Below are positions 28,023 to 35,921 of a stretch of 64,000 nt of DNA, one piece after another. Numbering within the stretch: position 1 is the first letter of the stretch; each line of letters begins with the position of its first letter. This DNA is from Pseudomaricurvus alkylphenolicus (GTDB lineage: Bacteria; Pseudomonadota; Gammaproteobacteria; Pseudomonadales; Cellvibrionaceae), in the NCBI RefSeq assembly GCF_011683955.1, contig NZ_JAAQPI010000007.1, positions 248,001-312,000 on the forward strand. Direction: 5' to 3'. Made by a program: the position numbers and the translations under genes. Below the pieces are notes generated by a model, which saw only the letters and a program-made list of their open reading frames with translations, had not been told where the DNA came from and did not search any database.

Positions 28023-28805
28023 CTATTCCTGAGTCAGCGAAGGCTTCCATTCATAGGGCTCACTGGGTCGATAGTCAAATTCCATATAACGATCGCCCAT
28101 TATCTCTTTTAGGGTCCCATCCTCTTTCATATGCAGCAACGCGTATGAAATCTTCTCCGCAAAACGACGGCCTTTGGGATTGTTCCAGACGATAATATAG
28201 TCGTAGCCAACTTCTATCGGAAATTCGGGGTCATAGGACAGCGACTCCAGAAACGGGATCCAGTCAGGCAGAAAACCAACGATCGCATCGACACGTCCCG
28301 CATATAGTCTGTTAAATTGGTATTTCTCGTTGGAAAAGTGCTGTAAGTTTATTTGGTACTTGTCCCATTGAACGGAATTAAATTCGTAACCAAGCGTTAT
28401 CCCCACGACCTTGCCATTAAGTTGGCTCATACTTGATATGGCCGGTTCGCCCTTCCTGGTAAAAATAAAAGCCTTGTACACGCTTAGAGGGTATGTGGCC
28501 ACGATATTCTTGCTATCGACATTCCGCAGTATTTCAGAGGCCAAACCGACGACTGCCAGGCTTCGCCCCGACATGAAGGTCATAATTGCGCGTTTTATGG
28601 GATATACGTTCTCAGAAATTGAATAACCTGATCTCTTTGAAGCTTCGGCTAATATTTTCTGGTATGGGCCCGGTGCATCAGCCTGAATTAGGCCATATAT
28701 TTCGGGCAAGGAGACTTTGACGTCTTCAGCAGCGCAAGAACCACTGTACCAACAAGAAAGGGTAATGGCCGACAAGTGAAGAAAAGTAGTCATCACCGAT
28801 TTCAT
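28023..28805 (-). CDS. periplasmic substrate-binding protein, family 3-like
   Basis: The 260-aa protein has a signal peptide (MKSVMTTFLHLSAITLSCW.., cleavage expected near residue 25 at SCA-AE). Its mature part resembles the two-lobed family 3 solute-binding proteins that carry amino acids and related small ligands: GPYQKILAEASKRSGY, a GKVVGITLGYEF hinge segment and a KEDGTLKEIMGDRY C-terminal helix. Stand-alone members are common in gammaproteobacteria and are often not tied to an ABC transporter; none is seen here. I prefer the ATG at 28805 over a GTG nine codons earlier because the signal peptide then begins in the normal way. The ligand is unknown. Confidence 0.78.
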   Translation of the reverse strand: MKSVMTTFLHLSAITLSCWYSGSCAAEDVKVSLPEIYGLIQADAPGPYQKILAEASKRSGYSISENVYPIKRAIMTFMSGRSLAVVGLASEILRNVDSKNIVATYPLSVYKAFIFTRKGEPAISSMSQLNGKVVGITLGYEFNSVQWDKYQINLQHFSNEKYQFNRLYAGRVDAIVGFLPDWIPFLESLSYDPEFPIEVGYDYIIVWNNPKGRRFAEKISYALLHMKEDGTLKEIMGDRYMEFDYRPSEPYEWKPSLTQE

Positions 28806-28931
28806 TTTGCCCACTTGTCGGCATGTTGTCACAAATGCAATAGTAGCATGTTTTTATGCTTTCATGGTTTTAGTCGATATGCTCAATGTCAATTGGAATC
28901 GCACCTTCCCTGTGCGTTTTCAGAGTGTAAC

Positions 28932-30098
28932 TTAACGATTACGCCCCAACGCATCGTGACTGGTCACCCAGTCTCCGGCCAGCACTGCACTGCTGAGCGA
29001 CAACTCACCAGCAAGCACCACACCACCAATAATTTCCGCCAGCTTGCGGGCCTTGCCGGCACCGTCACAGCCCAGCAATTTCAGGCACTCCTGCTGTGTC
29101 GGCAAACCGGTGCCACCGCCAAAGGTGGCGACAATCAGGGAAGGTATGGTGATGGCGATGTAGTAGTTGCCTTCGTCATCCACGTCGGCAAAGGTAACCG
29201 CTGCGGAAGATTCTGAAACATTGGCAACATCCTGCCCGGTGGCGATAAACATCGCGGTAATACCGTTGGCGGAGTGGGCACCGGTATTGGAGGAGCCGGC
29301 CATAAAGTTGCCGACCTGAGTAATGGAACGCTGTTTATAGAGCATGTCTGGCGTCACGCCCATAATAGATTGCAGCAAGTCACCCGGAATGGTGGCCTCG
29401 GCGATTACGCGCTTACCGCGGGTATGCAGGGTATTGAGTTGGGAATGCTTTTTGTCAGTATCCATAGCACCGCTCAACACATAGCGCTTGGCACCCGGAT
29501 AGTTAGACATGATCCACTCGCAAGCCACAAAAGTCGCTTTGCCCACCATATTCTGCCCGGCGGCATCGCCGGTAGTGTAGTTAAAGCGCAGGTACTGCAT
29601 GCGGGCAGCGGGGTACTGTTCAATATTGCGAAGCTTGCCGGATCGGGTGGTGGTTTCTGCCACTTCCTTGATCAAAGCAAAGTTCGCGGTTACCCATTCA
29701 CTGAAATCGCGTGCTTCGCGAGCATCATCAAAAATAAAGACTGGGGCACGCTGCATGGCGTCATCCACCACGGAGACCTTTACGCCGCCGGCCTCACGCA
29801 GCAGGCGCATACCGCGATTGTAGCTGGCCACCAGAGTGCCCTCGGAGGTAGCCATGGGGATATAAAACTCGCCTTTGGCGTGCTCGCCATCGATCAACAG
29901 GGGCCCGGCCAGACCGACGGGGACTTGCGCCACCCCCATAAAGTTCTCTATGTTGCCGGCGGTGACCGCTGGGTCAAAAGCATAATTGCCGATATGCTCA
30001 AAGGCAACGCCGGATTTTTCCGTGGCGAAGTCACGCCGGGCCTGGGCGATTGCGTTGGTGTAGTCGTTGTTCTTGTCTCTGGGGATGCGATTTGACAT
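28932..30098 (-). CDS. hydroxymethylglutaryl-CoA reductase
   Basis: The 388-aa protein has the hallmarks of HMG-CoA reductase: ENFMGVAQVPVGLAGPL at the substrate site, TSEGTLVAS, the catalytic-lysine region (AMDTDKKHS), GQDVAN, the glycine-rich TFGGGTGLPTQ and the catalytic histidine near the end (TSHDALGRN). It interconverts HMG-CoA and mevalonate. The ATG at 30098 has GAGAGAC upstream; a TTG nine codons earlier is less likely. No other mevalonate-pathway gene is in the window, so its role is open: isoprenoid synthesis, or disposal of HMG-CoA or mevalonate from branched substrates. It is divergent from a Crp/Fnr regulator, 134 bp apart. Confidence 0.93.
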   Translation of the reverse strand: MSNRIPRDKNNDYTNAIAQARRDFATEKSGVAFEHIGNYAFDPAVTAGNIENFMGVAQVPVGLAGPLLIDGEHAKGEFYIPMATSEGTLVASYNRGMRLLREAGGVKVSVVDDAMQRAPVFIFDDAREARDFSEWVTANFALIKEVAETTTRSGKLRNIEQYPAARMQYLRFNYTTGDAAGQNMVGKATFVACEWIMSNYPGAKRYVLSGAMDTDKKHSQLNTLHTRGKRVIAEATIPGDLLQSIMGVTPDMLYKQRSITQVGNFMAGSSNTGAHSANGITAMFIATGQDVANVSESSAAVTFADVDDEGNYYIAITIPSLIVATFGGGTGLPTQQECLKLLGCDGAGKARKLAEIIGGVVLAGELSLSSAVLAGDWVTSHDALGRNR

Positions 30099-30121
30099 GG
30101 GTCTCTCTGTCTCTGGTTCAG

Positions 30122-30131
30122 TCAATATTGA
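30122..30131. promoter_or_regulatory. palindrome TCAATATTGA in the HMGR/crp-like divergent region
   Basis: A perfect 10-bp palindrome sits 24 bp upstream of the HMG-CoA reductase start and about 100 bp upstream of the Crp/Fnr-type gene. It is shorter than a full Crp or Fnr site (TTGAT-N4-ATCAA), so it is only a candidate operator. Confidence 0.25.
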
Positions 30132-30232
30132 GAAGTGATGGAAACATAATAGGGATTTACCCCAATGAGACCGTTAAAAATGTTACATTCTTTGGCGATT
30201 ACCGGACAGGACACCAGAGGGAGCCCAGACAC

Positions 30233-30910
30233 TTGGCTATCACCATTCGACAGCAGCTGGACCAAAGTGGCCTGTTCCAGCACTTTCCAGCCGACGCCAA
30301 ACAAAAGCTCGCCGGCTTCTGCCACACGCAGATATACGCTGATGGAGAGATGATCTACCTGAAGGGCGACGAACCTACGGCGCTGTACGGGGTTCTCGAT
30401 GGCGCCATCAAACTGATCGGTGAAAATCCCAGCGGCAAGTTCTTCCTGTTTGGTCTGGAGGGCCCCGGCCGCTGGTTTGGTGAAAGCTCCGCCCTGGACG
30501 GTGAACGCCGGGGCCAGAGCGCCCAGGCAGTGGGAGAAGCGCGCATACTCTCGCTTCCCCGTGGCGATCTGATGAAACTGCTGGATGCAAAACCGGAGCT
30601 GTACCGGCATTTTGTCTCCGTATTCTGTCGCCGACTGCGACTGGCCGGTGAACGCTTTGAGGATACGGCCTTCCTGCCCGTCAATATCCGGCTGGCCAAG
30701 AACCTGCTGCAAATGCACAGGGTACGCGAACAACATGGGATCAAACTGCCCCAGGAAGAGCTGGCGGCGAGCCTGGGCGTGACCCGCCAGAGCATTTATC
30801 GTGTCATCAAGGAGTGGCAACAGAAGGGGTGGGTCAGTACCCACTACGGTGATGTGAGGGTTGAGTCTGTGGAGCAGTTGCAACTGCTGGTCAATAACTA
30901 TGTAGGATAA
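30233..30910 (+). CDS. Crp/Fnr family transcriptional regulator
   Basis: The 225-aa protein has a cyclic-nucleotide-binding-like beta barrel (about residues 20-120, with GDEPTALYGVLDGAIKL) and a C-terminal winged helix with the Crp helix-turn-helix (QEELAASLGVTRQSIYRVIKEW, about residues 175-200). It lacks the N-terminal cysteine cluster of Fnr, so oxygen sensing through an iron-sulfur cluster is unlikely. I chose the TTG at 30233 because AGAGGGAG lies 9 bases upstream and the resulting length is typical; longer in-frame readings would run through the divergent promoter. It probably controls itself and the HMG-CoA reductase gene. Confidence 0.85.
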   Translation: MAITIRQQLDQSGLFQHFPADAKQKLAGFCHTQIYADGEMIYLKGDEPTALYGVLDGAIKLIGENPSGKFFLFGLEGPGRWFGESSALDGERRGQSAQAVGEARILSLPRGDLMKLLDAKPELYRHFVSVFCRRLRLAGERFEDTAFLPVNIRLAKNLLQMHRVREQHGIKLPQEELAASLGVTRQSIYRVIKEWQQKGWVSTHYGDVRVESVEQLQLLVNNYVG

Positions 30911-30961
30911 TGGTTCTCGGGATAATAGAATAACCGGCTGACACCGCATTGAGATTCATCC

Positions 30962-31528
30962 GTGACCGCCAACACCATCGAAATCAATCGCCTGATGGCC
31001 GACTTTGACCCGCACGAACCCGTGTGGGTGTTCGGCTATGGGTCCCTGATCTACAAAGTGGACTTTCCGTATCTGCAGCGACGTCCCGCCAGCATCCGCC
31101 ACTATGCCCGGCGTTTCTGGCAGGGCTCCCATGATCACCGGGGCACCCCTGACTCTCCCGGTCGGGTCGTTACCTTAATCGAGGAGCAGGATGCCCACTG
31201 CGGCGGCGTGGCCTATCTGATCACCCCCGGGGAATTTGAGCATCTGGATTACCGGGAAAAAAACGGATATCTGCGGGTGGCCACCGAGCTGACTTTTGAC
31301 GATGGCAACCATGCCACTGGCGTGGTGTATATAGCCCGGGAGGACAATGGCGCTTTTCTGGGGCCGGCTCCCGAACGGGATATCGCACAGCACATTGCCT
31401 CATCTCAGGGCCCCAGCGGCCACAATAGTGATTATCTTACCGAGCTGGCCCAGTCACTGCGGGAGCTGTGTTACGAGGACGAGCATGTGTTTCGGCTGGA
31501 GAAATATCTGGCAGAGATCAGTTGTTGA
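30962..31528 (+). CDS. gamma-glutamylcyclotransferase, ChaC-like
   Basis: The 188-aa protein has the ChaC fold signature VFGYGSLIYK (residues about 23-32, substrate-binding loop) and YREKNGY with the catalytic glutamate. Family members cleave glutathione to 5-oxoproline and Cys-Gly in the cytoplasm. It uses a GTG start with a modest upstream TGAGAT. It follows the Crp/Fnr gene by 51 bp on the same strand and may be co-transcribed with it. It converges on the OmpA-type lipoprotein gene. Confidence 0.88.
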   Translation: MTANTIEINRLMADFDPHEPVWVFGYGSLIYKVDFPYLQRRPASIRHYARRFWQGSHDHRGTPDSPGRVVTLIEEQDAHCGGVAYLITPGEFEHLDYREKNGYLRVATELTFDDGNHATGVVYIAREDNGAFLGPAPERDIAQHIASSQGPSGHNSDYLTELAQSLRELCYEDEHVFRLEKYLAEISC

Positions 31529-31532
31529 TATT

Positions 31533-31572
31533 GCCGACACCTGCCCGCCATGGACGGAGGGCAGGTATCGGC
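31533..31572. terminator. 14-bp-stem hairpin between convergent genes
   Basis: GCCGACACCTGCCC (31533-31546) and GGGCAGGTATCGGC (31559-31572) form a stem with one mismatch and a 12-base loop. It lies between the converging stops of the ChaC gene (31528) and the OmpA lipoprotein gene (31604), where a two-way terminator is expected. No T-run is present. Confidence 0.55.
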
Positions 31573-31603
31573 TGCAGGCAATGCCTGGTTGGACCTCAAA
31601 CCA

Positions 31604-32287
31604 TCAGGTGGTCGACTCTACAGGAACCAGTGTGATTTCCACACGTCGGTTCAATTGTTTACCCTCAGCTGTCGAATTGCTGGCCACAGGCTGGCTTTCG
31701 CCAAAACCCACGGTTTCCAGTCTATCCTTCAGGATGCCCTGGCTACTGAGGTAACCCGTCACGGAACTCGCCCGACCTTCGGACAGGGTCTGATTATAGC
31801 TGGCGGCTCCATCGCTGTCGGTGTGGCCACCGACTACAACCAGCGTACGGTTGTATTCTTTCAACACCAATGCCACAGAATCCAGAATCGGGAAAAAGTC
31901 CGATGCGATATTGCTGCTGTCGGTGGCAAAGGTAATATTGCCTGGCATGATCAGATTGATGTTATCCCCAACCCGCTCAACACTGACGCCTGAACCACGT
32001 AGCTGTTTACGCAGTTTGGCTTCCTGTACATCCATGTAATAGCCGATACCACCGCCAATAGCGGCACCACCCGCGGCGGCGGCCAGAATGCGTTGATTGC
32101 GTTTGCGACTGTCATCGTCCCTGTTGTCCAGATAGGCCAGTACGGCAGCTACGCCGGCACCAACACCGGCACCAATGGCAGTATTGGTGGTTTTTTCTTC
32201 GCCGGTATAGGGGTCGAAGGTGGTGCATCCTGGCAGGGCGCCAAGGAGGCAAAGACCCGTGAGTATGCCCGTAAAGCGCTTGTTCAT
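31604..32287 (-). CDS. OmpA family lipoprotein (YiaD/YfiB-like)
   Basis: The 227-aa protein has a lipoprotein signal with lipobox LPGC (Cys about residue 21), a glycine-zipper segment (GAGVGAGVAAVLAY and AAAAGGAAIGGGIGYY), and a C-terminal OmpA domain. That domain has GHTDSDGAASYNQTLSEGRA and NRRVEI, which bind peptidoglycan diaminopimelate. It should tether the outer membrane to the cell wall. AGGAGATACA gives a good ribosome site. The proline/threonine-rich lipobox region is normal for the family. Confidence 0.9.
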   Translation of the reverse strand: MNKRFTGILTGLCLLGALPGCTTFDPYTGEEKTTNTAIGAGVGAGVAAVLAYLDNRDDDSRKRNQRILAAAAGGAAIGGGIGYYMDVQEAKLRKQLRGSGVSVERVGDNINLIMPGNITFATDSSNIASDFFPILDSVALVLKEYNRTLVVVGGHTDSDGAASYNQTLSEGRASSVTGYLSSQGILKDRLETVGFGESQPVASNSTAEGKQLNRRVEITLVPVESTT

Positions 32288-32407
32288 TGTATCTCCTGAA
32301 ACTTCCGTTAAACCAATCTTGAGCCTAACAGTATAGTGATTGGCGGAAATCCGCGACGGGCGCCGTTGGCATTTTTCAAAGTTTTTACAGGTGGATGCCT
32401 GTCAAAA

Positions 32408-33082
32408 TCAGTAGGCGTATGTGAGCCCAACCGCCAGCTGATCTCTGCGCGGCTCCTGCGGATTTCGCTCCTGTAAAATCGCAAGCGCCTCTACAAATAC
32501 CGAAATACCTGCTATTGGCAATGACCAGGCTGCCTTGGCTTTGCCGTAGACAATGGGATCATAGGCAAAAGGGCCGTCTACGTAACTCAAACTTGCTTCC
32601 AGCTCGAGACCGCCTTCCAGGCGCCAATGCCCACCACCACCGAAAAGGTGGCCGTCATCAGCGCCGTCAGCCTCATAGTGAATTGCCTCCAGGTACCAAC
32701 CTCCCCGGCTCAGCATGACCTTGGGGCTGAGAATATCACCGACAAAGTCCAGTACCCGAGGGTTTTGGATATCGAACAGAGTCAGCGATAAATCCCATTG
32801 CCAATCACCCAGTTGGCGGCGGTAACCGATACTTGGCTCAACTTCGAACGAGCGCCTGGGATTGCCGTCTTCGAGGGGAATATTCAGCCACAGGTAACCG
32901 TACCAGCCGTTGTCGTGGCTAGCCCCGATATAGGGTTGCAACACCGCGTGATCATCAACCGTGGTACCCAACTTGCCCAGATACTTGGTTTTTACGGAAA
33001 CCTGGGCAGCGTAGGACACTTCTTGCGCCTGAAGGCCAAAACCCAAAAGAAATAACACAACAACCCAAATCATTGATTTCAT
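32408..33082 (-). CDS. putative outer-membrane beta-barrel protein, unknown function
   Basis: The 224-aa protein has a signal peptide (MKSMIWVVVLFLLGFGLQAQ), then alternating amphipathic strands with many aromatic girdle residues, and it ends in TYAY, a common C-terminal signal of outer-membrane barrels. I do not recognise a named family; size and pattern suit an 8- to 10-strand barrel. The ATG at 33082 is preceded by AGGAGG at good spacing. It lies between the OmpA lipoprotein and a divergent GlxA-type regulator, which could control it. Confidence 0.65.
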   Translation of the reverse strand: MKSMIWVVVLFLLGFGLQAQEVSYAAQVSVKTKYLGKLGTTVDDHAVLQPYIGASHDNGWYGYLWLNIPLEDGNPRRSFEVEPSIGYRRQLGDWQWDLSLTLFDIQNPRVLDFVGDILSPKVMLSRGGWYLEAIHYEADGADDGHLFGGGGHWRLEGGLELEASLSYVDGPFAYDPIVYGKAKAAWSLPIAGISVFVEALAILQERNPQEPRRDQLAVGLTYAY

Positions 33083-33216
33083 CGTCAACCCTCCTGTTTC
33101 CTTGGTTGCGTTTCTGGAGGGATATTGTTGGTTAATTTACGACCGCCAGACACTGGCTTAAAAGACAATCTTCGTTAATAATGAGCCATGTGTAGCGATC
33201 CACCGCAGGAGACGAA

Positions 33217-34191
33217 ATGATCAACGTCGCCATCCTTACCTACGACAACCTCGCCACCTTTGAATTTGGTTGTGCCGTCGAGATCTTTGCGATGGAGCGG
33301 CCGGAATTTAAGGACTGGTACCGGGCCGAAGTGGTGTGTTTTGATTCAGACCGAATCAGTGCGCGGGGCAATGTGGAAATCCAGGTCAAGAAAATCGAGA
33401 ACCTGGACGACTACGACATGCTGATTATTCCCGGCTGGTGCATCGCTGATGTCGCCGTGGATTCTGACTGGGATGCATCGCCAAGCAACCTTACGCAGCA
33501 ACTGCAACGGTTTTACACCAACGGCGGTCGCATTCTGTCATTTTGTACCGGTGCGTTTTTACTGGCCGAAGCGGGATTACTGAACGGCCGTGAGGTGACC
33601 ACTCATTGGCGTTACGCCGAACGTTTTACCCATCTTTTTCCGCAAGTGACGTTTGTGAACAATGTTCTCTATGTGTACGACGGACGCATCGGTTGTTCCG
33701 CCGGCAGTGCGGCGGCACTGGATCTGGGGCTGGAGGTGGTGCGGCAGGATTTTGGACACGACAAAGCCAACAAGGTGGCTCGTCGGCTGGTGATTCCTCC
33801 CCATCGCAGCGGCGGCCAGGCGCAGTTTGTAGAAACACCAATGATTGCCACCCAAAGTCATTTTTCCTCGACCCTGGATTGGGCAATACAACGGCTTCGC
33901 AATCCCATCGACGTCAATATTCTCGCCGAAAAAGCCAATATGTCGCGCCGAACTTTTGACCGTCACTTCCGCGCTTCGCTGGGTATGAGCCCAAAGGAGT
34001 GGATAACCCGACAACGATTGAACCTGGCACAAAACCTGTTGGCCGCTGGAGACGAGTCGATGGAGACCATTGCTCAACGCGCTGGTTTCGAAACTGCAAT
34101 GAATATGCGTCACCATTTTCGTAAAGTGTTTGGTATCTCACCGAGCCAATACCAGGCCCAGTTTGCTGAGCAAGGTCGTGCCGTGGGCTGA
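33217..34191 (+). CDS. GlxA/FtrA-type AraC regulator with DJ-1/PfpI domain
   Basis: The 324-aa protein joins an N-terminal DJ-1/PfpI-like domain (residues 1-190; the nucleophile-elbow cysteine is in SFCTGAFLLAEAG) to a C-terminal AraC helix-turn-helix pair (about 225-320; NILAEKANMSRRTFDRHF and IAQRAGFETAMNMRHHF). The first domain is usually a sensor without protease activity. AGGAG lies 5 bases before the ATG. Its stop is one base from the stop of the convergent lipoprotein gene. Targets are not evident from position; the beta-barrel gene opposite is one candidate. Confidence 0.9.
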   Translation: MINVAILTYDNLATFEFGCAVEIFAMERPEFKDWYRAEVVCFDSDRISARGNVEIQVKKIENLDDYDMLIIPGWCIADVAVDSDWDASPSNLTQQLQRFYTNGGRILSFCTGAFLLAEAGLLNGREVTTHWRYAERFTHLFPQVTFVNNVLYVYDGRIGCSAGSAAALDLGLEVVRQDFGHDKANKVARRLVIPPHRSGGQAQFVETPMIATQSHFSSTLDWAIQRLRNPIDVNILAEKANMSRRTFDRHFRASLGMSPKEWITRQRLNLAQNLLAAGDESMETIAQRAGFETAMNMRHHFRKVFGISPSQYQAQFAEQGRAVG

Positions 34192-34192
34192 G

Positions 34193-35554
34193 CTATCGCT
34201 CAACGCTGGTAAGGCGATCGCCGTACAAATCGAGCAACTGATTAACCGAAAATTCCCCGCTGTTACCAAACTCCAAGGCCAAGTGACGCCTGAGATCCGC
34301 TTCCACATTTCGGTTGCGGGCGCCATCTCCCGCCAGGCTATAGGCGACCCAGTATTCAAACCGGTCTGAAGGAGAATCTGAACTGCGGGCGGCCAACAGG
34401 AAAGCCTCTCTGTGCTCCCGAACGGCTCCGCGTAAGATATCTGTAACGCGAGCACCGGCCTGCGCCTGTAACCGGTCGCGCAGAGTCTCATCGCTCAAAC
34501 GCACACTCGCTTTCGCCGGCAGCTCAATAGTAGGGTGGTGGCCGTGTTCAAAATCGGTGTGTTCCACCGCGACTTGATTCGATCTTTCCACATCATTGAG
34601 GAGATAAACCAGATCAGCCGTCAGGATTTGACTGAGCAAGGTAACATCGTAGCGATAGGTTGAGAAAAGATCCCGTTCAACCGTAGGTGCGGTATAAGAC
34701 AGGCGCTCGTAGTGATGCTCAAGATTGCGCTCGGCACGGCGGCAACGGCGTTGGTATTTATTGAGCTTTTTCTCACTATTGTTGAGCCTGTGTTGCAGCT
34801 CCGTCAGAGTCTCCCGCTGTTGTTCCAGCTGCGCTTCGTTACCTTCGAAATTGTCGAGTTCGGTCTGCGCCCGTTGCAGACGTCGCTCCAGTCGGCGATG
34901 ACGCTTGCGATGTTTGCGGTAGGTTTGCCGACTGTTATATACATCCGAGCGCAGATGTTCAATGTCGTCCTGAAGGTGGACAAAGTCAGGATTGGCAATG
35001 ACTTCCACCCCACTCAGATAATCTTGCTGACGGGTTTCGTCTGTGTAGGCGACGTTGCCGTTAAGGTTCTGTAGCGAAAACCGGTACTGATCTGCCGCGC
35101 CCGGGAGAACTTCCAGGCCGGCAACATGGTGGAAGCTATCGTCGAACAGCTCCGCATCGAACGCCTCAAAAGCAAGATCAACCTGAAGCCGATATTGTTG
35201 TTTAAGCTGGCTGTAGAGTTCGCGATAGCGCTCCAGTGAGGCTGAATCGCCACGTGCCTGTGCCAGCTTACCATAGAGCAACAGGGCTTTTCCCGGTTGA
35301 TGATTGTCGTAGGCGTGGTCAGCGGCCTGCTGCAGGTTTTGCAGCCACGCGTCCAGGTGATGCTTTGCCGCCCGGTATCCCATCTGGCTCTTGGCGTGGT
35401 CGGGCTTTTCCCTGAGCGCTTGATCATACTCTCGCAGCGCCAATTCATAGCGCCCCTGATGCAGGTGGTCCTGAGCACTGTCCACCAGGCGTTGGTGCGC
35501 GCAACCCGCCAGGGTGCCAAGGGCAATCATCACCAACACCAGCTTGCTCCACAT
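34193..35554 (-). CDS. lipoprotein with TPR-like repeats and coiled coil
   Basis: The 453-aa protein begins MWSKLVLVMIALGTLAGC, a lipoprotein signal with the cysteine at residue 18. TPR-like helices follow (HLHQGRYELALREYDQALRE), then a long charged coiled coil (about residues 180-280; RKHRKRHRRLERRLQRAQTE and LTELQHRLNNSEKKL) and a C-terminal alpha/beta region. I do not recognise a named family. An AGAGGA site 7 bases upstream fixes the ATG at 35554; a longer in-frame reading would cover the promoter region. It should sit in the outer or inner membrane facing the periplasm. It is divergent from the LexA-box operon. Confidence 0.75.
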   Translation of the reverse strand: MWSKLVLVMIALGTLAGCAHQRLVDSAQDHLHQGRYELALREYDQALREKPDHAKSQMGYRAAKHHLDAWLQNLQQAADHAYDNHQPGKALLLYGKLAQARGDSASLERYRELYSQLKQQYRLQVDLAFEAFDAELFDDSFHHVAGLEVLPGAADQYRFSLQNLNGNVAYTDETRQQDYLSGVEVIANPDFVHLQDDIEHLRSDVYNSRQTYRKHRKRHRRLERRLQRAQTELDNFEGNEAQLEQQRETLTELQHRLNNSEKKLNKYQRRCRRAERNLEHHYERLSYTAPTVERDLFSTYRYDVTLLSQILTADLVYLLNDVERSNQVAVEHTDFEHGHHPTIELPAKASVRLSDETLRDRLQAQAGARVTDILRGAVREHREAFLLAARSSDSPSDRFEYWVAYSLAGDGARNRNVEADLRRHLALEFGNSGEFSVNQLLDLYGDRLTSVER

Positions 35555-35670
35555 TGATCGATCCTCTCCCCAAAACGCATTTGTCATAGTGACATCGAAG
35601 CGAAGTATAGAAATTTCAATCTGAATCAGTACTGAATCGAACAAAGTCTTACAAAACTCTAACAACCTGA

Positions 35671-35690
35671 TACTGTACAAAACAACAGTA
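35671..35690 (+). promoter_or_regulatory. LexA-type SOS box
   Basis: The 20-mer TACTGTACAAAACAACAGTA matches the enterobacterial LexA operator (TACTG-N10-CAGTA; core CTGT-N8-ACAG). The dyad extends to 11 bp on each side (CCTGATACTGT at 35666-35676, ACAGTATCAGG at 35685-35695). It overlaps the -35 region of a promoter reading into the 58-aa gene at 35742 and is 116 bp upstream of the divergent lipoprotein gene. Confidence 0.8.
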
Positions 35691-35696
35691 TCAGGG

Positions 35697-35702
35697 TATA
35701 AA
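35697..35702 (+). promoter_or_regulatory. probable -10 element of the SOS-controlled operon
   Basis: TATAAA begins 6 bp after the LexA box and about 40 bp before the start codon at 35742. The hexamer 17 bp upstream (TGTACA) falls inside the box, so LexA binding would block RNA polymerase directly. Confidence 0.55.
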
Positions 35703-35741
35703 TAGCCACATCCTGTATTAGGCTTGCCAAGGAGGAAGTCA

Positions 35742-35918
35742 ATGCGCAATTTGCTGGTATTTGTTGTGCTGCTGGGCAGCTGCCTGGCCACAAGCCGCGG
35801 CTGGAGTTGGATTGGCGGCATCGGGATGATCGCTGTCATCTTCCTGCTGGCTTCCGCCGATAATATGGCGATCAATAAGTCCGACTCTGATCTTGCCTGC
35901 AGGGACGAGTGCCACTGA
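35742..35918 (+). CDS. 58-aa hydrophobic protein under a LexA box
   Basis: This short gene has an ideal ribosome site (AAGGAGGAAGTCA-ATG). It encodes 58 residues with two hydrophobic stretches (about 3-17 and 22-41; LLVFVVLLGSCLA and WIGGIGMIAVIFLLAS) and a polar tail with two cysteines. It is probably an inner-membrane protein. I know of no homologue. The LexA box 52 bp upstream suggests induction after DNA damage, as for small membrane proteins such as TisB or SidA-type division inhibitors; that parallel is based on size and control only. The next gene starts 3 bp after its stop. Confidence 0.7.
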   Translation: MRNLLVFVVLLGSCLATSRGWSWIGGIGMIAVIFLLASADNMAINKSDSDLACRDECH

Positions 35919-35921
35919 GTT

